Position numbers and translations under genes: made by a program. This document shows, one piece after another, positions 27,109-36,959 of a stretch of DNA of 64,000 nt. Source of the stretch: Parapedobacter defluvii. GTDB lineage: Bacteria; Bacteroidota; Bacteroidia; Sphingobacteriales; Sphingobacteriaceae. How positions within the stretch are numbered: position 1 is the stretch's first letter; each line of letters begins with the position of its first letter. The notes under the pieces were generated by a model. The model saw only the letters and a program-made list of their open reading frames with translations. It ran no database searches and was not told the origin of the DNA. The stretch is taken from the NCBI RefSeq assembly GCF_014642075.1, contig NZ_BMIK01000001.1, positions 1 to 64,000 of the forward strand. The letters run 5' to 3'.

Positions 27109-28056
27109 TTATGACTTATCTTGGTTGGCTTTTTTATAAAATGCCGGCGTAACGCCCATTACCTGTTTGAATATTTTTGAGAAGTGATAGCGGTCTGAAA
27201 ATCCACAGTTATACGCAATCTGATCTATCGTTTGTGAACTGTGGTGCATCAGGCCGCACGCTTTTTCAACCCTGGTTTTCAGAATATACTGCTGAACAGT
27301 TGTCCCGGTTGTCAGTTTGAAAAGCCTGGCAAAAGAGTTAACCGCCATGTTTGCTTTGTAGGCGAGTTCATCATTACTCATTTTCGCGAAAAAATGTGCA
27401 TCGATATATTGCAATGCATCGAATATCCGATAATCTATTTTCCCGAACTTCCACAAGTCTTTTGGTATTTTGGCTACGAAGCGCAGGATAAGTTGTTTTA
27501 TCCGTAAACAATCAAAAAAATTAAACGTCGCGTCTTCTTCCTGACACGAAGTTTTAATCATATTGAGCTCTTGCTTGACATACTGATCACAATCAAAAGC
27601 ATAAACACCTGATTTTACAAAATCACTGGGAAAGCCGAGATGAAAGTGAATAAACAGGTGATCCGCTTTCCCCTCTTTGGAAAAAGAATCTAGCGAATCA
27701 GTTGGATGAATACGTCTCCCTACAATGCTTTCCCGGCCATTAAGGACTGTGCCATATCTCAGGCGCGTTGAAAATGATGTGTGAGGGGGAATGATGATGA
27801 GTTTATCTTCGTTTAGCGGAATGACATGATTATCAAAAAGAATAGCAGCTTGCTGCAACGTATTGTGATATAGCCGCCAAAAGGGTACGGATAAATCAAC
27901 ACAATCCCATTCTTCTAATACCCAGTATCGGCAACAGAATATTTTGATGTCGAAATCATTAAAGAGCTGCTTAGTGCCGGAGGGGTCTGTCTTTCTTTTT
28001 TCGGATATCCGTTCGATTATGTTTGTTTTATACATATTATTGTTTGGTGATGACAT
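27109..28056 (-). CDS. AraC-family transcriptional regulator
   Basis: Activator-type regulator, 315 residues. The C-terminal 95 residues hold two helix-turn-helix motifs (NSFARLFKLTTGTTVQQYIL and IAYNCGFSDRYHFSKIFKQ). The N-terminal 200 residues form a cupin-like sensing region (YRLYHNTLQQAAILFDNHVIP). It is transcribed away from PUL2 across a 600-base gap, so it probably controls the SusCD/fucosidase genes in response to a sugar. The ATG at 28056 is taken; an ATG eight codons further in is also possible. Confidence 0.88.
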   Translation of the reverse strand: MSSPNNNMYKTNIIERISEKRKTDPSGTKQLFNDFDIKIFCCRYWVLEEWDCVDLSVPFWRLYHNTLQQAAILFDNHVIPLNEDKLIIIPPHTSFSTRLRYGTVLNGRESIVGRRIHPTDSLDSFSKEGKADHLFIHFHLGFPSDFVKSGVYAFDCDQYVKQELNMIKTSCQEEDATFNFFDCLRIKQLILRFVAKIPKDLWKFGKIDYRIFDALQYIDAHFFAKMSNDELAYKANMAVNSFARLFKLTTGTTVQQYILKTRVEKACGLMHHSSQTIDQIAYNCGFSDRYHFSKIFKQVMGVTPAFYKKANQDKS

Positions 28057-28655
28057 GACAAATTGAAGATTAAATCAATTATTTTACATTATCCAATTGT
28101 GAGCGTTTGTTTTAAGTAAGTCCTGTCAAATAAGGGTTTTAAGTAATAAAGAAGTATTGGGGATAGTGTTTGTATAGATTTCAGTATTAGGAGCTATTTA
28201 CATTCAATTGAAAATTTTATACATAATTCGGGTCCAAATATAAAGCGAATTTAGAGAAGCTTAAGTAGATATGCAAATAGCAGTAATTGAACAAAAGACG
28301 AAATGTAGTTGATTATTGGCTTAAGTCTGCTACGGAAACGTACGATTAATTAACCTTTTTTATGATTGCGGTAAAACGGTGTTTTGCCCGTATAAAAGTA
28401 TAGTTCGGTCCAGGGAATGTTTTCAAATGCAAAATATGTATGAATGGCAGTTCGATTCACTGATATTGAAGATGTTAAATGGATGATCAATTATTACTAA
28501 ATAAACTCATTACCTTATAAATTTATTAATTATGAAACCGACCTGAGATTATCACAATGAGGTGCCAGACACAGTCTTACCTCAATTATCAACAGAAGTG
28601 TATCACCCAAAAAATTAATCCATTGACTGTAAGGTCAATACAAATGTAATTTGAT
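28057..28655. other. 600-base AT-rich gap between AraC gene and PUL2
   Basis: No gene was seen. Points of structure are a minus-strand -7-like box (CAAATATA, 28235-28242) for the AraC gene, an inverted repeat TGAGGT (28558-28563) with ACCTCA (28579-28584), and ATTGAC (28622-28627) with GTCAAT (28634-28639) close to the PUL2 start. The last two could be AraC or activator sites. No strong TAnnTTTG box precedes 28656. Confidence 0.4.
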
Positions 28656-29153
28656 ATGAAAAAACTGTATTACATTTTACCGATAATCCTTTTAATACCA
28701 CTTATGAAGACGGCGTCTGCCCAAACAACGGATATCATGAGTAACGGCGGAACATTAAAAGCCCAATTCAGCCCGGATAAGCTTGAAGAAGATTATCCGA
28801 AAGCCGTTGACAACGATAAAAACACCAAATATTGCTATGGATTCTCCAGTAATTTATGGTTACAATACCAGTCTCCAAATCCTGTGGTAGTTAATCAATA
28901 CCTACTAACTTCTGCCAATGATGTGCCGGCACGTGACCCAAGGAATTGGAAATTACTGGGATCCAACGATGGGAAAAAATGGATTAAACTGGATATGCGT
29001 GCAAAAGAGGAGTTCGAGGAGCGCATGGAAACCAACGTATATTCCTTTGAGAATACAACGCCGTATACTTACTATCGTCTGCATATCACTGCCAACAATG
29101 GCGATCAGGCTACGCAATTCGCGGAATGGAGGCTTTTCCATGTGACGGAATAA
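28656..29153 (+). CDS. Secreted discoidin (F5/8 type C) domain protein
   Basis: Small exported carbohydrate-binding protein, 165 residues. Signal peptide MKKLYYILPIILLIPLMKTASAQ, then one galactose-binding-like domain covering the rest: KAVDNDKNTKYCYG, LQYQSPNPVVVNQYLLTSANDVP, RDPRNWKLLGSNDGKKW and YRLHITANNG are typical of F5/8C modules. It has no lipobox and no catalytic part. As first gene of PUL2 it probably binds a glycan at the surface or in the periplasm. Confidence 0.85.
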   Translation: MKKLYYILPIILLIPLMKTASAQTTDIMSNGGTLKAQFSPDKLEEDYPKAVDNDKNTKYCYGFSSNLWLQYQSPNPVVVNQYLLTSANDVPARDPRNWKLLGSNDGKKWIKLDMRAKEEFEERMETNVYSFENTTPYTYYRLHITANNGDQATQFAEWRLFHVTE

Positions 29154-29177
29154 ATTAAGTAATAAACTATAAAAAAT

Positions 29178-30281
29178 ATGAAAAGATTGTTTACAAGGAT
29201 ATTTTTGGTTGCTGCAGTTGCAGCAATATCATCCTGTGAAGGAGAAATGGATTATTCTGAATACATGCGGGTTGTAGCTGTTGCGGACTTTACAACCACG
29301 GTGCAGGCTCCGAATAATTTGACGGTGAAAATTACCAATAATTCAAAGAACGCAAAAACTATCCAATGGGATTTTGGCGATGGATCGCCAGCTTCTTCGG
29401 AAACTGAACCGACGCATACATATTCCGAACCCGGAGTATATACGATTGCATTGAACATACAAAGTGCAACAGGTTTTGAAAGTACCAAAAGCCTCGATGT
29501 AACGGTTACGCCGGTTGATGTCATACCCGTTGTAAATTTTGCCTATGAACAAGAGGGTTCCGACCCTTTGAAAATAAAATTCACCAATCAATCTCAGGAT
29601 GGCATAACTTTTCTTTGGAATTTTGGAGATGAATCTGCCACATCAACAGATGAGTCCCCCACACATGTGTTTCCGGTGACGGGTAAGTACGCTGTGACGT
29701 TAACTGCGACAAGCACAACCGGCAACGACAATGCCAGGATAATTCATATCCGTGTGCCTAAATTAACCGAGCCTGAAAAATTGGATATTGTAAATCCCAG
29801 TTTCGAACTTGATCCGAAGGATAGCTATGTTATAACAGGTTGGGATCCAGTAGTTAATAACTACCCGGGTAGTCCAGGGTGGGGTGGGTTCTTTATCGCT
29901 GAAATTCCGAAGACAGGTACAAGGTGCTTGTTGTTCTGGACGCCATCCGTAGATTCCGGAAATGGCCACACACACGAATTGGCTTACCAAGGATCGGTGA
30001 CCCAAACTATTGGTGGGTTAGAGGATGGAAAGTACTCCTTCAGGGCATGGGTTTACTCCAAGGATATGGAAGGAATGAGCCTTTTAGCCAATGGAGGCGG
30101 AGAAGATATCATCAAAGAGGTGGGTACCAACGACGGTTATACACAACTAAGTCTCGATTTTGAGGTGGTGGGAGGTGTTGCAAAAATAGGATTTCTGATG
30201 AATAGACCCGAAGATATCGGTGATAATTGGAGTCCTGTTTTCCAGGTAGATGATGCCGAACTTTGGATATTGCCTCAATAG
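29178..30281 (+). CDS. PKD-repeat surface glycan-binding lipoprotein
   Basis: Lipoprotein with signal peptide ending AISSC (C20), followed by acidic EGEMDYSE, which suits outer-face export. Two PKD domains (about 35-115 and 117-200) each carry the WDFGDGSPASSETEPTHTY-type or WNFGDESATSTDESPTH pattern. The C-terminal 170 residues look like a beta-sandwich carbohydrate-binding module (NPSFELDPKDSYVITGWDP, VFQVDDAELWI). It is placed before susC, where surface glycan-binding proteins are usually found after susD. 367 residues. Ligand unknown. Confidence 0.86.
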   Translation: MKRLFTRIFLVAAVAAISSCEGEMDYSEYMRVVAVADFTTTVQAPNNLTVKITNNSKNAKTIQWDFGDGSPASSETEPTHTYSEPGVYTIALNIQSATGFESTKSLDVTVTPVDVIPVVNFAYEQEGSDPLKIKFTNQSQDGITFLWNFGDESATSTDESPTHVFPVTGKYAVTLTATSTTGNDNARIIHIRVPKLTEPEKLDIVNPSFELDPKDSYVITGWDPVVNNYPGSPGWGGFFIAEIPKTGTRCLLFWTPSVDSGNGHTHELAYQGSVTQTIGGLEDGKYSFRAWVYSKDMEGMSLLANGGGEDIIKEVGTNDGYTQLSLDFEVVGGVAKIGFLMNRPEDIGDNWSPVFQVDDAELWILPQ

Positions 30282-30353
30282 TATTTACAAAATCATGTGG
30301 AAACTTGATGGCCGTTTCAAGGCTTCATCATAGCTTAAAATCAATTTATTCGA

Positions 30354-33300
30354 ATGAAAAAGATACTAATACCAGGGCTATTTTTGTCCTTCTACCTGCT
30401 TCAGACCCGTGCCAGCACTATGACGAATATGGCTATGGATTACCGGTCTGAAAAGCTAATTTACCGATTCTCCGGCAATTCAGTTCAGGAAATTACCATC
30501 CATGGCAACGTTACAAGTAAAAATGGAAATTTACAGGGGGTTACGGTTTCAGTTGAAGGAACAAGTCGCAGCACCACTACGGATAGCGACGGTAACTACA
30601 CAATTTCCGTCCCAAAGGATGTGTTTTTGGTGTTTTCCTCCATGGGGTATAGCAGGCAGCGTATTGCGGTTAATAACCTCCGCACCATCAATGTGATTAT
30701 GGTGGAAGAGATTAACGCATTGGATGAAGTAGTTGTCAAGGGATACACCTCTCAGAAAAGGGCGAGCCTGACGAGTTCAATTGCTACGGTATCGGGTGAG
30801 GACCTGCAAAAGGGGCCGACGTCCAATATTTCCAACGCGTTGGTGGGACGGGTAACGGGTGTACTTGCAACTACCCAGTCGGGCAGACCGGGTACAGGTG
30901 CATGGATACAGATTAGGGGACGGAGTTCGGTGAATGAACCGGGGCCGCTGATTTTGGTTGACGGGGTTGTACGTGATGATTTCGGTAACATCGACGCAAA
31001 TGAAATAGCTAGCATTTCAATTTTAAAGGATGCATCTGCTACAGCTGTCTATGGTGCCAGGGCCGTGGGTGGGGTTATTTTAGTAACAACGAAAAGAGGG
31101 CAGGTCGGTAAGCCGACGATCACTTATACCGGTTCCCAGGGGGTGGAAGAGCCTACCAAATACCCAAATATGATGAATGCTTATCAATATGGCAGTATCC
31201 GTAACCAGGCCCAGTTAAACGGTGGTTTCGATCCTTCAAATCCATCCCATGTCAGCAGGTTTTTTACACAAGAGCAATTGGAAAATTTTAAAACCAATAG
31301 TACGGATTGGTTTAAGGAGACATTTAAGGAAAATAGCATGCTGGCCCAGCATAATATTTCTGTGAATGGCGGTTCGGAAGCGGTCAGGTATTTTGCGTCC
31401 CTTGGTTATGTGAACCAAACCGGTATGTGGGATCAATATAACTTTAACCGGTATAACTTTAGAACAAATGTCGATGCACGCATTAGCAACACCCTTAATG
31501 TCGGAATCAGTGTCGACGCAAGGCGGGCAAATACCGATGCCGCCGGTCTGGATGCTTATCCTATTTTTATGCATGCAATACAGGCAGCACCTATTTATTC
31601 GGTGCACAACGCCTCCGGCGCATTTAACTATATCAATGGGCAGGCAAATCCGGTGGCAGAGACCAGTCAGACCGGGTACGATAGAAACCGTAATGAAACA
31701 TTTGGGGCAACGCTGAATTTTGACCAGCAGCTACCCTTTATAACCAGAGGCTTAAGCGTAAAAGGCACTGCATCGTTTATCCGGAACTCGGTATTTCAGA
31801 AAGTATTTAATACACCCTATTTCCTGTATAAAGATAATGGTGAAGCAAGTCTCATGACGGTCAACAATTTAAATAAGACCCAGTTAAGTCAGAACATTAC
31901 AGACGGATCCCAGGTAACGTTGAATGCTTCGCTGAACTACGGACGTGAATTGGGTAAGCATAATGTTTCTGCAATTGTGCTCTACGAACAATTGGAAAGC
32001 AAGGGTTTTTTGATGGGGGGACTTAAGCGGGATTTTGTTTCTACTATCAAAGATGAGTTAAATGCAAGCGGGCCTCTCGAACAACAGTTGTCGGGGGTAT
32101 CCACATTGGGAGACGCGAGGCGCTCGGTAGTGGGTATATTCAATTACGGTTACCACGACAGATACCTGTTGGAGGCATCGGCAAGATACGATGGATCCTA
32201 TCGGTTTAATGCTGCTAATAGGTGGGGGTTATTTCCGGCTGTATCCGCGGGTTGGCGGCTGTCGGAAGAATCGTTTTTCAAAAATACGGAGGCGCTCGAT
32301 TTTATTGATAACCTAAAACTTCGTGCGTCCTGGGGAAAAACCGGAAACGATAAGATTTCATCCTTTCAATTTCTGGATTCCTATACTTACATGCAGGGGA
32401 AATATCCAGGAATCTGGCCTGATTTTTTTCCGCCGGTTATTGAAAACGAATCACAGATTAACCTAGTATCCGGTGTTTTCCCGAATTATAACCTCACATG
32501 GGAGAAGTTGATTACGACAAATATCGGGCTGGATGCGACCTTACTAAACAACAATCTGACATTGGAGGCAGATTATTTTTTCCGTACAACTTCTGATATG
32601 TTGAGACCTCGGATATTATCTGTGCCTGCTACATTTGGCAGAAAATTGCCCGACGAGAATTATGCGGAAATGAAAAGTAGAGGCATAGAGGCAGCCCTCT
32701 CTTACCGTGGCAATGTCAGTTCCCTGCTTTATACCGTAAGAGTGAATGCTTCGTATGCGACAAATAAATTGACCAAATTGGATGTGCCTGAAGGGGTGGC
32801 AGACTATCAGAACAGTTTAGGCCGGCCTTTGGATGCCATGGTGGGATACCTGGCAATGGGGTTATTCCAAAGCGCCGATGAAGTTGACAATTGGATTACC
32901 CAATTTGGCGCAAAACCAACCGTGGGAGATATTAAATATGCGGATGTGAGCGGGGATGGGGAAGTTACTGAAGCCGACCAGCTCCAGATCAGTGACAACG
33001 CCGGGGTGCCACAGGTCATTTACGGTCTTACAGCAAGTTTTCGGTGGAAGAATTTTGATGCTGACCTATTCTTTCAGGGAGCTGCAAAAAGGAGTATTAT
33101 GCTTGGAGAGGAAGCAATGGTGTTCTTCAGAGCTGAAGTAAATAACAGCTTTGCCTACCTCAGCGATTACTGGACACCGGAGAATACCGATGCCAAATAT
33201 CCACGGCCTACAATTGATTACAGTAACAATAATTCAAGAGGTTCAACTTTCTGGATGCGGGATGGCTCATACCTTCGGTTGAAGACAGTTAATATTGGCT

Positions 33301-33482
33301 ATTCATTTAATAACATCGAATGGATGAAAGCACATAATACCAAATTGAGGGTTTTTGCTTCGGGAACAAACCTGCTTACGTGGACCCCATTCGATGAGTT
33401 CGATCCTGAACTTGGCGATGGGACAGGTCGGTCTTACCCGCAGCAACGAAATATCACGTTAGGTATCAACTTATCGTTCTGA
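30354..33482 (+). CDS. SusC/RagA-type TonB-dependent transporter (PUL2)
   Basis: Outer-membrane importer, 1042 residues. The N-terminus starts with the signal peptide MKKILIPGLFLSFYLLQTRAS; after an unusual 30-residue spacer comes the carboxypeptidase-like domain (about 50-120, GNVTSKNGNLQGVTVSVEG). The plug contains DASATAVYGARAVGGVILVTTK, where the usual GARGANG has become GARAVGG. The C-terminus ends in the terminal aromatic residue (LSF). It follows two surface-binding protein genes and is 36 bases before its susD, with no intergenic stem element. Confidence 0.94.
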   Translation: MKKILIPGLFLSFYLLQTRASTMTNMAMDYRSEKLIYRFSGNSVQEITIHGNVTSKNGNLQGVTVSVEGTSRSTTTDSDGNYTISVPKDVFLVFSSMGYSRQRIAVNNLRTINVIMVEEINALDEVVVKGYTSQKRASLTSSIATVSGEDLQKGPTSNISNALVGRVTGVLATTQSGRPGTGAWIQIRGRSSVNEPGPLILVDGVVRDDFGNIDANEIASISILKDASATAVYGARAVGGVILVTTKRGQVGKPTITYTGSQGVEEPTKYPNMMNAYQYGSIRNQAQLNGGFDPSNPSHVSRFFTQEQLENFKTNSTDWFKETFKENSMLAQHNISVNGGSEAVRYFASLGYVNQTGMWDQYNFNRYNFRTNVDARISNTLNVGISVDARRANTDAAGLDAYPIFMHAIQAAPIYSVHNASGAFNYINGQANPVAETSQTGYDRNRNETFGATLNFDQQLPFITRGLSVKGTASFIRNSVFQKVFNTPYFLYKDNGEASLMTVNNLNKTQLSQNITDGSQVTLNASLNYGRELGKHNVSAIVLYEQLESKGFLMGGLKRDFVSTIKDELNASGPLEQQLSGVSTLGDARRSVVGIFNYGYHDRYLLEASARYDGSYRFNAANRWGLFPAVSAGWRLSEESFFKNTEALDFIDNLKLRASWGKTGNDKISSFQFLDSYTYMQGKYPGIWPDFFPPVIENESQINLVSGVFPNYNLTWEKLITTNIGLDATLLNNNLTLEADYFFRTTSDMLRPRILSVPATFGRKLPDENYAEMKSRGIEAALSYRGNVSSLLYTVRVNASYATNKLTKLDVPEGVADYQNSLGRPLDAMVGYLAMGLFQSADEVDNWITQFGAKPTVGDIKYADVSGDGEVTEADQLQISDNAGVPQVIYGLTASFRWKNFDADLFFQGAAKRSIMLGEEAMVFFRAEVNNSFAYLSDYWTPENTDAKYPRPTIDYSNNNSRGSTFWMRDGSYLRLKTVNIGYSFNNIEWMKAHNTKLRVFASGTNLLTWTPFDEFDPELGDGTGRSYPQQRNITLGINLSF

Positions 33483-33518
33483 TACCGATACCAGTTCACT
33501 GATTAAAGAAATATACTA

Positions 33519-35234
33519 ATGAAACGGATATCAATACTAACATTGTACATCGCGTCGCTTGCGGTTTTTCTGAGTTCCTGCTCGAAGGATTTACTGGATC
33601 AAAACAATCCCGACGCTATTACTTCCGAAGATCTCTGGAAAGACTCCAAATTGATAAGCTTATACCTGAATACGATTTACGGCGACAGACCGGGCTGGGA
33701 TTATAATTTTTATGATAACATCGTGGATGATTCCCGGAGCAATTGGACAGGCAATGAGCCCAATAACCACATTTATGATCAGTGGCTTGATTCGGATGTG
33801 GGGGGATACACAGCGTACTGGAAATATGAGGAAGTAGTAAGGATAAACGATTTTTTGGCCAATATCGACAATGCAGCGATGGACGAAGCGACGAAAACCC
33901 GCTATAAAGGAGAAGCGCGATTTATGCGGGCATTTTTGTATTTCGAAATGGTGCAGCGATATGGCGGAGTTCCTATCATAACGGAACCGCAAAAGATTAC
34001 CGATGATCTAAATGTTCCGAGAAAGGGTCTGAACGATTGTTTTAGGTTTATCGTTGCGGAACTAGATCAGGCTACTGCTGAGCTACCGGCTGATGCACCC
34101 CGGGGTAGGGTAAGCCAGGGTGCTGCCATGGCACTTAAGGGCAGGGTACTGCTATATTGGGCGAGCCCTCAGTATTTCACAACAGACGAAGAGGCCCTCT
34201 ATAAGGACGTGGAAACGATTTCGCCGGATACTCAAAAGCCGGGAGCGGCAGAACGATGGGAGGCAGCTGCTAAAGCCAATCGGGCGGTAATGGCCCTTAA
34301 TAAGTATGATCTTTATCCGGATTTGACAACACTATGGATAGACAAATCCGAAGCCAATAAGGAATCAATTTTTGAAGTTCAATACCTGAAAGGATACAAA
34401 ACCCACGGATTGGATGCATTGGTAAAGCCTCCGTTTCTTGGAGCGGGCGATGGTGGGCAACGTTTCCCCTTGCAGGAGCTCGTGGATGCCTTTCCGATGA
34501 AAAATGGCAGACGGATCGGCGAAAGCGGTTCAGGGTATGTTGCCAGTAACCCCTATGTTGGTAGGGACGATCGGTTTTATGCATTTATTGGTTACAATAC
34601 AGCGAAAACAAAAGGCAACAAAGGTGGGGTTTTAACGGAAATCTCGCTTGAGACCTACGAAGGAGGAAGAGACTTCGGCAATATGGATGCTGGCAACACG
34701 ATGACCGGATATTACACGTTGAAGGCACTGGATCCTCAAAACATCAACTATTCATACCGTGCTGGCTCAGACCAACCGTGGATTGAGTTTAGATACGCAG
34801 AGATTTTGTTGAATTATGCGGAGGCGGCCAATGAATATATGGCAACGCCTGACAATTCGGTTTATGATGCTGTAAATGCTGTTAGGACCAGGGCCGGCAT
34901 AACCGTACCATTGACTTACGGCAGCATGAACAAAAACCAGATGCGTGACTTAATCAGAAACGAACGCTATGTTGAATTTTGCTTAGTGGAACGCAAACGG
35001 TATTGGGATATTAAACGTTGGGGACTTGCCGAAGAAAAATTGAACAATGTAAAATACCACAGTGTATATATCACGCAATCTGAAGGCGGTTGGAACTATT
35101 CGTATCCCGAGCGGGATCCCCGGCCTTTGAGATTCGACAAAAGGATGTATTGGTTTCCGATTCCCGGATCAGAATTGACAAAAAACCCCAATCTTCAGCA
35201 AAATCAGTATTGGCCCCTGCCTGCGGGGCGTTGA
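33519..35234 (+). CDS. SusD/RagB-family surface lipoprotein (PUL2)
   Basis: Surface-exposed partner of the preceding SusC, 571 residues. Lipobox LSSC with C21, followed by SKDLLDQ, an outer-face export-like acidic patch. Family stretches present: YKGEARFMRAFLYFEMVQRYGGVPII, here recognisable from GEARFMRAFLYFEMVQRYGG, then RVSQGAAMALKGRVLLYWASP, EFRYAEILLNYAEAANEY and ERYVEFCLVERKRYWDIKRW. Ligand unknown; the fucosidase encoded next suggests a fucosylated glycan. Confidence 0.94.
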   Translation: MKRISILTLYIASLAVFLSSCSKDLLDQNNPDAITSEDLWKDSKLISLYLNTIYGDRPGWDYNFYDNIVDDSRSNWTGNEPNNHIYDQWLDSDVGGYTAYWKYEEVVRINDFLANIDNAAMDEATKTRYKGEARFMRAFLYFEMVQRYGGVPIITEPQKITDDLNVPRKGLNDCFRFIVAELDQATAELPADAPRGRVSQGAAMALKGRVLLYWASPQYFTTDEEALYKDVETISPDTQKPGAAERWEAAAKANRAVMALNKYDLYPDLTTLWIDKSEANKESIFEVQYLKGYKTHGLDALVKPPFLGAGDGGQRFPLQELVDAFPMKNGRRIGESGSGYVASNPYVGRDDRFYAFIGYNTAKTKGNKGGVLTEISLETYEGGRDFGNMDAGNTMTGYYTLKALDPQNINYSYRAGSDQPWIEFRYAEILLNYAEAANEYMATPDNSVYDAVNAVRTRAGITVPLTYGSMNKNQMRDLIRNERYVEFCLVERKRYWDIKRWGLAEEKLNNVKYHSVYITQSEGGWNYSYPERDPRPLRFDKRMYWFPIPGSELTKNPNLQQNQYWPLPAGR

Positions 35235-35255
35235 TAAAACGTAGACAAGAGCGCG

Positions 35256-35296
35256 CAAGAGGTAATTGGCTGGACAATTCCGGCCAATTACCCTTG
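35256..35296 (+). promoter_or_regulatory. Long hairpin between susD and the fucosidase gene
   Basis: GGTAATTGGCTGG (35261-35273) pairs with CCGGCCAATTACC (35280-35292), 13 pairs with one U-G, around the loop ACAATT. CAAG (35256-35259) and CTTG (35293-35296) extend the stem past one bulged A. No long T run follows directly, so it may be an attenuator or an mRNA stability element that sets transporter versus enzyme levels. Confidence 0.55.
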
Positions 35297-35337
35297 TTTA
35301 AAGGCTAAAAGACGTACAAATAGAAATTATCTCTAAG

Positions 35338-36795
35338 ATGAAACGTATTAATATCGGTTGTTTTGCCATTTGGTTTGTTTGTTTCAATGCATTGGGTATA
35401 AGTGCCTTTGCACAGACTCATTCCATGTCTAAAGCGTATCACCCCCCAAAAGATCCATTGGTACAGAAAAAACTTGCTGACTGGCAAGATCTTAAATTTG
35501 GGCTCTTTATGCATTGGGGAACTTACAGCCAATGGGGAGTTATTGAAAGCTGGACATTGTGTCCTGAGGATGAGTCGTTTATCAGCCGGGGAGGGGCCCA
35601 CGGAAATAACTATGTTGAGTACAAGGAATCTTACGAAAACCTTCAGATGACTTTCAATCCTGTCGATTTTGCTCCTGAAAAGTGGGTAACAGCAGCGAAA
35701 GATGCAGGAATGAAATACATGATATTTACTACAAAACATCACGACGGTTTCTGTATGTTTGATACGCAGGAAACGGATTATAAAATTACGGATGCCAGTA
35801 CCCCATTCTCGTCAAATCCCCGAAGCAATATAGCCGACGAAATATTTAAAGCGTTTCGAACGGGTGGCTTTATGATTGGTGCTTATTTCTCAAAGCCCGA
35901 TTGGCACAATGAAAATTATTGGTGGCCCTATTTTCCACCGAAAGACCGCAACCCCAATTATGATCCAGCCAGATACCCGGAACGCTGGCAGAATTTTAAA
36001 AACTTTACATTTAACCAGATTCGGGAATTAATGACCGATTATGGCCGGATAGATATTTTATGGTTAGACGGTGGTCAGGTCAGGCCGGTAGAGGTAGCGG
36101 GTAAGTCTGGAAGAGATGGCTCCCAATATTTCAATCAGGATATCGACATGCCTAAAATAGCTACCATGGCCCGAGCACTTCAACCGGGGCTTATTATGGT
36201 TGACAGAACAGTGGCGGGCGAATATGAAAATTATACCACACCGGAACAGGAGGTGCCGGATACACCTTTGCCTTATCCCTGGGAAACTTGTATGACAATC
36301 GGGGGTAGCTGGAGTTACAATCCCGACGATCAATTTAAATCAAGCCTCTCCCTTGTTCAAACATTAGTAAAGGTGGTGTCAAGAGGAGGAAATCTGTTAC
36401 TGAATATTGCACCGGGGCCACGTGGTGACTGGGACCCGGTTGCTTATGAAAGATTAAAAGATATAGGCAATTGGATGAAGGTAAATAGCGAAGGAATATA
36501 TGGATCAAAACCGGTAGCGCCTTATTCCGTTGGCAATATTTATTTTACTGAATCGGAAAATCAATCGGTCATATATGCATTTTGGCTTTCTGATAAAGAC
36601 GAGGTTTCTCTGCCCGAAACCCTGATGATTCCTTTGGAAAAAGTCGCGAAAAAAGTTAAGAAGGTGAGTTTAATGGGCAGCGATTCGGCGTTGGGCTGGG
36701 AACAACGGGCTGATCGTATTGCGGTGACTGTTCCCCATACATTGTCGGCGGGCAATCAGATAAAATACAGTGCAGTATTTAAAATCGAATTTTGA
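35338..36795 (+). CDS. GH29 alpha-L-fucosidase
   Basis: Retaining exo-fucosidase exported to the periplasm; signal peptide MKRINIGCFAIWFVCFNALGISAFA. The catalytic domain shows FGLFMHWGTYSQWGV (fucose-binding H59-W60), TTKHHDGF (H134-H135), and the nucleophile aspartate D244 in DILWLDGG. A small C-terminal beta domain follows from about 400. 485 residues, usual for bacterial GH29. It is the only glycoside hydrolase on the plus strand of PUL2, so other backbone-cleaving enzymes must be encoded elsewhere. Confidence 0.94.
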   Translation: MKRINIGCFAIWFVCFNALGISAFAQTHSMSKAYHPPKDPLVQKKLADWQDLKFGLFMHWGTYSQWGVIESWTLCPEDESFISRGGAHGNNYVEYKESYENLQMTFNPVDFAPEKWVTAAKDAGMKYMIFTTKHHDGFCMFDTQETDYKITDASTPFSSNPRSNIADEIFKAFRTGGFMIGAYFSKPDWHNENYWWPYFPPKDRNPNYDPARYPERWQNFKNFTFNQIRELMTDYGRIDILWLDGGQVRPVEVAGKSGRDGSQYFNQDIDMPKIATMARALQPGLIMVDRTVAGEYENYTTPEQEVPDTPLPYPWETCMTIGGSWSYNPDDQFKSSLSLVQTLVKVVSRGGNLLLNIAPGPRGDWDPVAYERLKDIGNWMKVNSEGIYGSKPVAPYSVGNIYFTESENQSVIYAFWLSDKDEVSLPETLMIPLEKVAKKVKKVSLMGSDSALGWEQRADRIAVTVPHTLSAGNQIKYSAVFKIEF

Positions 36796-36839
36796 TTTTC
36801 GTAACATTTGAGTAGTACTAACGCAAATGGTAGCATAAA

Positions 36840-36869
36840 AATCCCCCAATGTGCCTGCATTGGGGGATT
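36840..36869 (-). terminator. Intrinsic terminator of the GH88 gene
   Basis: AATCCCCCAATG (36840-36851) and CATTGGGGGATT (36858-36869) form a perfect 12-base stem with a six-base loop. On the minus strand the stem is followed by a T run (A residues at 36837-36841 on plus), so it stops transcripts coming from the GH88 gene. On the plus strand no T run follows, but it could still protect the fucosidase mRNA end. Confidence 0.85.
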
Positions 36870-36959
36870 CCATTAAATGCCGCCCGGGGCTTTCACGGGT
36901 TTCGGTCGCCCGCATTATGGTCCCGGCGATGTCGTGTTTTACAAACCTTGTTTCGCTTT

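Noticed and set aside
36870-36959. Possible coding remnant after the GH88 stop (minus strand)
   Set aside because: A short open frame exists, but its product shows no similarity to GH88 or other families that I could recognise.
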